This document shows, piece by piece, positions 23,222 to 31,083 of a DNA stretch of 64,000 nt (its first letter is position 1; every line of letters starts with the position of its first letter). Where the stretch lies: positions 1,178,001 to 1,242,000 of the forward strand of contig JAZDXN010000026.1 in NCBI GenBank assembly GCA_037013495.1, written 5' to 3'. The notes under the pieces were generated by a model, which was given only the letters and a program-made list of their open reading frames with translations, was not told where the DNA came from and did no database searches. This stretch comes from Hippophae tibetana (Eukaryota; Streptophyta; Magnoliopsida; Rosales; Elaeagnaceae). Both the position numbers and the translations under genes were made by a program.

Positions 23222-23543
23222 TTGTGTATCAACATTTTGCTTTTAGTAGATATCTCTAAGAAATATTTATAACTTGATAAAACGTAAAAGCAAAAAGTGC
23301 AAGGAACCTAAATGATTTTTTTTTTTTTTTTTAAATTTAAGCGAATGGACAGAATTTTTGAAACAAACGAATTTTATTTCATCTGAATTTTTATTACACG
23401 CAAACTAAAACAAAGGAAAATACAATAATGGGTGACCTCCCATACAGGACTAAAATTTATCGTGTTCTAGTAAGACGTTGCTTGGAGATTGCAGAATGAA
23501 AAACTCAATGTCTCCTCTTCATTGAATTCATTTAAGTTTCAAA
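23222..23543 (-). other. Spacer between the two gag frames, resembling a polyadenylated 3' UTR
   Basis: On the minus strand, after the upstream gag stop, come a TGGGAGGTCACCCA motif (within 23425-23485), two AATAAA hexamers (23395-23390 and 23378-23373) and, 40 nt on, a run of 17 A (23332-23316). About 130 nt of AT-rich sequence then leads to gag-pol. The order stop, 3' motif, AATAAA, oligo(A) is that of an mRNA end. Whether it arose that way is not shown. Confidence 0.6.
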
Positions 23544-24692
23544 TTAGTCTTTGCCTTTTTGCAAATGTTCAACTAACTGTTCAACTTGAACTTCCACCTT
23601 TTTGATAGAAGCTTCCACAGAGTCCAACCGTTGGTTGGTTTTAGATTGATTATCCCTACAGACTTGAATAAAAGAATTCAAGTTGTCCTCCAGGGTTGGT
23701 TTATTGGGAATGCTTCTTGGAATAGGTGGGTGGAATTGCTGACCTGCCTGGTTTGAGCCTTGAGTGAAAGGAGGGTTGTTTTGCCTCCAAGAGAAATTTG
23801 GATGACTTCTCCACCCAGGATTATAGGTATTTGAGTTGGGATCAAACCTTGGTCTTTGTTGATATGCTCCCAACACATTAACCTGTTCAGGTCCAGTTGT
23901 ATCTCCTTGATATGGACAGGCTTCAGTACCATGTCCCATGTTGCTGTACAAACCATATTGTTCATTATTGGTGTTGGTTTGTGTAGCGAGAAGGGCAACT
24001 TGCTTAGTCAGTTGAACAAGTTGTTGTTGAACTTCATTACTGGAGTCGATTTCATGAACTCCAGCTTTTCTCACTCGGGAGCTTTTCTGTTGGGAATTAG
24101 CACCCAACATCTCAAAGAGGTTATACGTCTCTGAGGCAGTCTTTTCTCCTATTGCTCCTCCTGCAGCGTTGTCGACAATGAACTGACATTGTTGTGTAAG
24201 TCCATCGTAAAAGAATTGGTTCTGCAACTGCAGGGGAAAGCTATGATGGGGACACTGAGTGAGAAACATCTTGAACCTATCCCAAGCTTCATGGAATGGT
24301 TCTCCATCCATCTGAGAGAAAGTAGCAATCTTTCCTCTCAACTCTGATGTTTTTTGATGGGAATAGAATTTTCCCATGAATTTATTGTAAATGTTACCCC
24401 ATGTCATCAGAGAACCTGGGGGAAGTGACATCAACCAAGCTTTGGCCTTATCCTTTAGAGTGTAGGGAAAACATCTCATCCTAAGTTGATCCTCGTTTAG
24501 AATACCGAGGGGGAATGTTTGGACCGTAGCATAGAAATCTCTCATAAAGGAAAGAGAATCTTCATTAGGTAACCCATAAAAGGAAGGAAGCATAGAAAAA
24601 TGAATATTTTTAAGGTCGTAATTCCGAGCAGCCTCCCCCAACTGGATAGCGGCAGTTGCCGTGCCTATTACCGGTCTTGCAAACTCCTTCAA
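23544..24692 (-). CDS. gag: Second, upstream Athila-type gag (stand-alone, start codon lost)
   Basis: Open frame of 382 codons ending in TAA, homologous to the first ~380 residues of Gag-Pol ([36 protein letters not shown]) but only about 60-65% identical over the gag domain by eye. It stops where the protease linker starts in Gag-Pol, so it encodes gag only. The codon matching the internal ATG of the other gag is TTG (24692-24690), with an in-frame stop five codons upstream. The first ATG is codon 34 (24593), inside the conserved domain. The zinc knuckle is broken: Tyr246 and Tyr249 stand at the two first cysteine positions, while His254 and Cys259 remain. It could be an accessory or interfering capsid protein, or a decaying relic whose frame has not yet been hit. 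Confidence 0.85.
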   Translation of the reverse strand: MKEFARPVIGTATAAIQLGEAARNYDLKNIHFSMLPSFYGLPNEDSLSFMRDFYATVQTFPLGILNEDQLRMRCFPYTLKDKAKAWLMSLPPGSLMTWGNIYNKFMGKFYSHQKTSELRGKIATFSQMDGEPFHEAWDRFKMFLTQCPHHSFPLQLQNQFFYDGLTQQCQFIVDNAAGGAIGEKTASETYNLFEMLGANSQQKSSRVRKAGVHEIDSSNEVQQQLVQLTKQVALLATQTNTNNEQYGLYSNMGHGTEACPYQGDTTGPEQVNVLGAYQQRPRFDPNSNTYNPGWRSHPNFSWRQNNPPFTQGSNQAGQQFHPPIPRSIPNKPTLEDNLNSFIQVCRDNQSKTNQRLDSVEASIKKVEVQVEQLVEHLQKGKD

Positions 24693-25142
24693 GTAATGTT
24701 TTTTTTATTTATTCATGAACGGTAATTTTATTTTACTATTCACGCTATATAATGTCTTATTAACTTAAATTTTTTTTGAAATTTAAGTTTTTTGAATTTT
24801 TTTTTTATTTTTTTTTATGAACGGTAATTTTATTTTACTATTCACGCTATATTATTTCTTATTAACTTAAAATTTTTTGAATTTTGAAATTTTTTTTTAT
24901 TTTTTTTTTTACTATTCATGAACGGTAAAATTTTTTACTTCAAATTTCAAATTTCTAAATTATTTTACAATTAAAAAAAATTATTTTTTTATTTATTTTT
25001 TATTTTTTTATTTTTTTATTTTTTTATTTATTTTTTTATTTATTATGAATTTTGAAATTTGATTATTATTAAAATATCACAATTATTTACAGCACAAAAA
25101 TGTTTTTAAAATTTTGATAAATAATTTAAAAACGCTATTCCT
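24693..25142 (-). other. AT-rich leader between primer site and gag, with a threefold repeat
   Basis: ATGAACGGTAA recurs at 24715, 24817 and 24918 (spacing about 102 bp). In the first two it is followed by TTTTATTTTACTATTCACGC; the third is abbreviated. Between them lie long T-rich runs. No frame is present. It corresponds to the untranslated leader upstream of the first gag. Confidence 0.75.
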
Positions 25143-25160
25143 TCCCCGGCAACGGCGCCA
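25143..25160 (-). other. Primer binding site, tRNA-Asp type
   Basis: The plus strand reads CCCCGGCAACGGCGCCA, preceded by T. This is the 3' end of plant tRNA-Asp(GTC) including CCA, so the RNA is complementary to it over 18 nt. It lies 6 nt inside the 5' LTR, as expected. Use of tRNA-Asp is a feature of Athila elements. Confidence 0.92.
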
Positions 25161-25655
25161 AAAACTTGATGAACGAAAACCGGCATCGCCGATCTTCGCA
25201 AATACTTTGGTTTTAATATTTATAAAACTCTCGCAAGTGCACGAATCATTTCGAAGAAAATGATAAGTATACTCCCAAGGTCGATCTAAGGAAGGAATGT
25301 ATGTGGTTTTTAATTTATTATTCAAACTTTTAAAAAACGAAATTAAATCCTAAACATCCTGTCACGATAGTTTGGTTTTTGTGTTCCTAATCTAATAACA
25401 TAAAATAAACATATATACAGATTAATTAAATATAATCTAATAACATAAAAATAAACATAGATACAAATTCAATAAATAATTATCTAAAAAATAAACATAT
25501 ATACAGATTCAATAAATATTCATGCAAATTTTATCATTTATATTAGCGGAGTATTTATGGATATAATAACTAAATTAATTATGCTTGCTCATATTATCTA
25601 GGTTATTAAAGATATAAATTGATATTTTATTAATTCTCTCTTTTTTATATAAATA

Positions 25656-25801
25656 CCACCTTTGGTGGGGTTGGATATTCTTTGTTAACTAAACAAATCA
25701 ATTAACACCTATGGGTGGGGTTGATAACTAATATGCTTAATTAAATTAATTCCTTTTTCTAAGAGATTGAAAATGAATCATTTAAATGCCACCTTTGGTG
25801 G
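25656..25801 (-). other. Three CCACC hairpins in the 5' LTR
   Basis: CCACC-TTT-GGTGG at 25656-25668 and 25789-25801, with the CACC-TATG-GGTG variant at 25706-25717. In the RNA they fall upstream of the primer binding site, where packaging or dimerisation signals are common. The function is not demonstrated. Confidence 0.75.
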
Positions 25802-26567
25802 GGTTAGACAGTTTAAACTTTATTCAAGGTGTCCAAATTAAACATAAGAATTTAATTATCCGAGTACTAACTTTCAAGTTTTAAAACCACTATTGAAAAC
25901 ATGTTGTCAATACATTTTCACATAATAATTCTTATAAAAACTTTTGAAATAGAGTTTCACTCTAACTACCGGGCGATTGTACCAACAAATAAAAGAGCAC
26001 TACTCTAAATTAGACCGGATAACTAAACCTTAAAATCTAATTTTCAGTTTTAAGTTTGTAATGAAAAATAATATATTTCTCTCTAACATTCTTAATATAA
26101 AATCTTGAATAAAAACAAAATCAATTCATTTTAGAAATTTTCACCTATTTAATATTTCGCAAGCATAACAACGTTATTATTATATCATGTTTATAAACAG
26201 CTAGCAGAGTTAAATTTAATCATAGACAAATTAAATATAACATGTAAGAATAAAGCATAACTGTAAAGAAAATAAAATCCTTACAGAACTTCGACGCTAT
26301 TCCCGTTGCTAGAAAACCTCCGAGCGGAATTTGCACTTCCATATATTGAATCAAAAACTAAATTATTACAAAAACATTACAAGTTCCTCTCAAAAAGAGA
26401 AGAACACTAAAACTAAGAGAATTGAACTAAAAACTAAGAAGGAAACTAAGAAAAACTTAGAAACTAAGAAAGAAACTAAGGAAAACTCAAAAAAACTAAG
26501 AAATGAGAGAAAGAAAAAAGAGAGAAGTGTGGTTTGAAGGTGTATTTTGAAGTGAAGGGAAGGGGGG

Positions 26568-26575
26568 TATTTATA
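26568..26575 (-). promoter_or_regulatory. TATA box of the 5' LTR (promoter of the element)
   Basis: TATAAATA on the minus strand in CTATAAATACCCCCC, identical to the other two LTRs. The predicted start is near 26540, followed by a pyrimidine-rich leader. Confidence 0.75.
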
Positions 26576-26642
26576 GGTGAGGATGGAGAGAAAAAGTAGA
26601 GAAAAAAATGTTAAAAAAATGTAAAAACGCGGATTATTGATT

Positions 26643-26667
26643 GCTGACGTCATTTGATGACGTCAGC
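26643..26667 (-). promoter_or_regulatory. Inverted pair of TGACGTCA palindromes in U3 (5' LTR)
   Basis: TGACGTCA occurs at 26645-26652 and 26658-26665 within a perfect 11-bp inverted repeat with a TTG spacer. It lies about 70-100 bp upstream of the TATA box and is identical in the other LTR. A candidate site for TGA-class bZIP factors. Confidence 0.6.
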
Positions 26668-26684
26668 ATGACATGGGGCGGCTG

Positions 26685-26832
26685 CACAGTACCGGGTATG
26701 AACAGTGCCGAGTCTGATGAACAGTACCCGCGGATGAACAGTACCCGCGGATGAACAGTGCCGAGTCTGATGAACAGTACCGGGGTATGAACAGTGCCGA
26801 GTCTGATGAACAGTACCGCGGATGAACAGTGC
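26685..26832 (-). repeat. GAACAGT minisatellite in U3, ~8 units (5' LTR)
   Basis: Same repeat as at 15591-15775 with two units fewer. It is upstream of the TGACGTCA pair on the sense strand. Its cysteine- and serine-rich translations are repeat artefacts. Confidence 0.85.
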
Positions 26833-27195
26833 CGCGCGCTGCTGCTTGGGGCGGTGCTGGGCGGTGGGGCACGGCGGCCGGGCGGCGCGGCGGCGCGTTT
26901 TTCTCCTTTTTGACATTTTTGACCTTTTTGACCCATTTTGTCCAATTTTTCCATATTTGTCGACCTTTCCGCATTTATTTATTAATATATTTGTGATGTA
27001 TTGCTTCCAGTATTCCTCTTTGAGTTTTTAAGTTGCGTTTTTAAGCCAAAATACCTGAAAAACAATAAAAATATCCGTGATTCCGAAAAAGACAAATTTA
27101 TATAAATATATGATAAAACATATAAATATATATATTTTTAATCAATTAATGTGCATAAAATCATGGTTATTTTAGTGCTTTTTGAGCACTCATCA

Positions 27196-27200
27196 GAAGC
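27196..27200. repeat. Right target-site duplication GAAGC
   Basis: GAAGC follows the terminal TCATCA and matches 14056-14060. The satellite monomer continues from here in phase. Confidence 0.95.
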
Positions 27201-28172
27201 ACGTATAAAATCACACAATATGTTTTGGTACTGCCAAGGCAAATCGTTTTTGTACCAAAATTACATCGTTTATATCAGTTACCAAGTGTTTAAAGTTTTT
27301 GAAGCACCGTTTTCATTTTACTTACTTCTGGTTAAATTCAATAGAGCTATACAGGAAATATTGGTGCTGACCTCAGGTTGTTTATTTATATATTCAATCA
27401 GTCTCTATTCTTTTCAAAACAAAATAAGAGAAGAGAAAAAGAAAGAGGATGTCGTTCATATTTACAAAAACAAAAAAACATTTGGTAAATATGAGTTACA
27501 ACTTTCAACGGAGAAAACTTTTGACTCAGGTATCGAAATCACTATTATAATATATCAAATCGAAGCTCGTACGAAAGTACAGAATATGCTTTGGTCCCGT
27601 TAGGGAAAATCGTTTTTATACCGAAATTACATCGTTTAAATCACTTACCGAGTTTTTATAGTTTTTGACGCACCATTTTCAATTTACTTACCTCTAGTTT
27701 AACTCAATAGAGCTATACAGGAGATATTGGTGATAACCTAGGTTTGATTATTTATATTTTCAACCAATCCCTATTCTTCAAAAAAAAAAGTGAAGAGAAA
27801 AAGAAAGAGGATGTCGTTCACATTTCAAAAACAAAAAAACCTTTGGTAAATATGAGTTACAACTTTCAACGGAGATAACTTTTGGCTCGGTTATCGAAAC
27901 CACTATTATAATATATCAAATCGAAGCTCGTATGAAATTACAGAATATGTTTTGGTCCCGTTAGGGAAAATCGTTTTTGTAGCCAAATTTCATCGTTTAC
28001 ATCACTTACCGAGTGTTTAAAGTTTTTGACGCACGATTTTCAATTTACTTACCTCTGGTTTAATTCAATAGAGCTATACAGAAGATATTATTGATTACCT
28101 ACGTTTGATAATTTATATTTTCAATCAATCCCTATTCTTCAAAAAAAATAAGAGAAGAGAAAAAGAAAGAGG

Positions 28173-31083
28173 ATGTCGTTCATATTTTCAAAACCAAAAA
28201 AGATATTTGGTAAATATGAGTTACAACTATCAATGGAGATAACTTTTGACTCGGTTATCAAAACCACTATTATAATATATCAAATAGAAGCACGTATAAA
28301 ATTACACAATATGTTTTGGTCCCGCCAAGGAAAATCGTTTTTGTACCCAAATTACATTGTTTATATCACTTACCGAGTGTTTAAAGTTTTTGACGCACCA
28401 TTTTCAATTTACTTACTTCTGGTTAAATTCAATTGACCAATACAGGAGATATTGGGGCCAACCTAGGTTTGATTATTTATATTTTCAATCAATCCCTATT
28501 CTTCAAAAAAAATGAGAGAAGAGAAAAAGAAAGAGGATGTCGTTCATATTTTCAAAAACAAAAAAAATATTTCGTAAATATTAGTTACAACTATCAATGG
28601 AGATAACTTTTGACTCGGTTATCGAAACCACTAGTATAATATATCAAATAGAAGCACATATAAAATTACACAATATGTTTTGGTACTGCCAAGGAAAATC
28701 GTTTTTGTACCAAAATTACATCGTTTATATCAGTTACCAAGTGTTTAAAGTTTTTGAAGCACCGTTTTCATTTTACTTACTTCTGGTTAAATTCAATAGA
28801 GCTATACAGGAAATATTGGTGCTGACCTCAGGTTGTTTATTTATATATTCAATCAGTCTCTATTGTTTTCAAAAAAAATAAGAGAAGAGAAAAAGAAAGA
28901 GGATGTCGTTCATATTTACAAAAACAAAAAAACATTTGGTAAATATGAGTTACAACTTTCAACCTAGATAACTTTTGACTAGCGTTTCGAAATCACTATT
29001 ATAATATATCAAATCGAAGTTCGTATGAAATTACACAATATGCTTTGGTTCCGCCAAGGAAAATCGTTTTTGTACCGAAATTACATCGTTTAAATCACTT
29101 ACCGAGTTTTTATAGTTTTTGAAGCACCATTTTCAATTTACTTACCTCTAGTTTAACTCAATAGAGCTATACAGGAGATATTGGTGATAACCTAGGTTTG
29201 ATTATTTATATTTTCAACCAATCCCTATTCTTCAAAAAAAAAACAGTGAAGAGAAAAAGAAAGAGGATGTCGTTCACATTTCAAAAACAAAAAAACCTTT
29301 GGTAAATATGAGTTACAACTTTCAACGGAGATAACTTTTGGCTCGGTTATCGAAACCACTATTATAATATATCAAATCGAAGCTCGTATGAAATTACAGA
29401 ATATGTTTTGGTCCCGTTAGGGAAAATCGTTTTTGTAGCCAAATTTCATCGTTTACATCACTTACCGAGTGTTTAAAGTTTTTGACGCACCATTTTCAAT
29501 TTACTTACCTCTGGTTTAATTCAATAGAGCTATACAGGAGATATTTTTGATAACCTACATTTGATAATTTATATTTTCAATCAATCCCTATTCTTCAAAA
29601 AAAATAAGAGAAGAGAAAAAGAAAGAGGATGTCGTTCATATTTTCAAAACCAAAAAAGATATTTGGTAAATATGAGTTACAACTATCAATGGAGATAACT
29701 TTTGACTCGGTTATCAAAACCACTATTATAATATATCAAATAGAAGCACGTATAAAATTACACAATATGTTTTGGTCCCGCCAAGGAAAATCATATTTGT
29801 ACCCAAATTACATTGTTTATATCACTTACCGAGTGTTTAAAGTTTTGACGCACCATTTTCAATTTACTTACTTTTGGTTAAATTCAATAGACCTATACAG
29901 GAGATATTGGGGCCAACCTAGGTTTGATTATTTATATTTTCAATCAATCCCTATTCTTCAAAAAAAATAAGAGAAGAGAAAAAGAAAGAGGATGTCGTTC
30001 ATATTTTCAAAAACAAAAAAAATATTTCGTAAATATTAGTTACAACTATCAATGGAGATAACTTTTGACTCGGTTATCGAAACCACTAGTATAATATATC
30101 AAATAGAAGCACATATAAAATTACACAATATGTTTTGGTACTGCCAAGGAAAATCGTTTTTGTACCAAAATTACATCGTTTATATCAGTTACCAAGTGTT
30201 TAAAGTTTTTGAAGCACCGTTTTCATTTTACTTACTTCTGGTTAAATTCAATAGAGCTATACAGGAAATATTGGTGCTGACCTCAGGTTGTTTATTTATA
30301 TATTCAATCAGTCTCTATTGTTTTCAAAAAAAATAAGAGAAGAGAAAAAGAAAGAGGATGTCGTTCATATTTACAAAAACAAAAAAACATTTGGTAAATA
30401 TGAGTTACAACTTTCAACCTAGATAACTTTTGACTAGCGTTTCGAAATCACTATTATAATATATCAAATCGAAGTTCGTATGAAATTACACAATATGCTT
30501 TGGTTCCGCCAAGGAAAATCGTTTTTGTACCGAAATTACATCGTTTAAATCACTTACCGAGTTTTTATAGTTTTTGAAGCACCATTTTCAATTTACTTAC
30601 CTCTAGTTTAACTCAATAGAGCTATACAGGAGATATTGGTGATAACCTAGGTTTGATTATTTATATTTTCAACCAATCCCTATTCTTCAAAAAAAAAACA
30701 GTGAAGAGAAAAAGAAAGAGGATGTCGTTCACATTTCAAAAACAAAAAAACCTTTGGTAAATATGAGTTACAACTTTCAACGGAGATAACTTTTGGCTCG
30801 GTTATCGAAACCACTATTATAATATATCAAATCGAAGCTCGTATGAAATTACAGAATATATTTTGGTCCTGTTAGAGAAAATCGTTTTTGTACCCAAATT
30901 ACATCGTTTACATCACTTACCGAGTGTTTAAAGTTTTTGACGCACCATTTTCAATTTACTTACCTCTGGTTTAATTCAATAGAGCTATACAGAAGATATT
31001 GGTCATAACCTACGTTTGATAATTTATATTTTCAATCAATCCCTATTCTTCAAAAAAAATAAGAGAAGAGAAAAAGAAAGAGG
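28173..31083 (+). repeat. Tetramer higher-order repeat, 1,455 bp, two copies
   Basis: Copies at 28173-29628 and 29629-31083. Diagnostic shared variants are TTTCAACCTAGATAAC with GACTAGCGTTTCG (28957, 30413), CTCTATTG (28859, 30314) and TTGTAGCCAAATTTC (27977, 29433). The second copy has a one-base deletion near 29843. Confidence 0.75.

Larger units (their letters stand above)
14061..27195 (-). mobile_element. Complete Athila-type Ty3/gypsy LTR retrotransposon, 13,135 bp
   Basis: Two LTRs of 2,053 and 2,029 bp, both bounded by TGATGA...TCATCA, enclose gag, gag-pol and non-coding modules, all on the minus strand. A 5-bp target duplication, a primer site complementary to tRNA-Asp and the gag-pol sequence (FMDDF in RT, DLGAS in protease) fit the Athila lineage. 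No env-like frame follows pol, unlike many Athila elements; about 1.9 kb of non-coding sequence lies there instead. By eye the LTRs differ at about ten bases plus three indel sites (about 99.5% identity). That would be roughly 0.2 million years at the 1.3e-8 rate often used for grass LTRs. The rate for this plant is unknown. Intact pol suggests it could still move. Confidence 0.95.
25167..27195 (-). mobile_element. 5' LTR (right in the window), 2,029 bp
   Basis: It starts TGATGAACG and ends GAGCACTCATCA, like its partner. Sense strand minus: U3 27195 to about 26540, then a long transcribed part of about 1.37 kb. It would drive the genomic RNA toward lower coordinates. Compared with the 3' LTR it has two GAACAGT units fewer, one 12-bp AACTAAGAAAG unit fewer, an extra TTTTTGACC unit near 26927 and an extended GC-rich block near 26875. 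Confidence 0.96.

Noticed and set aside
25143..25160. tRNA-Asp fragment as a possible tRNA gene
   Set aside because: Only the last 18 bases of a tRNA are present, with no cloverleaf. The position 6 nt inside the LTR makes it the primer binding site.
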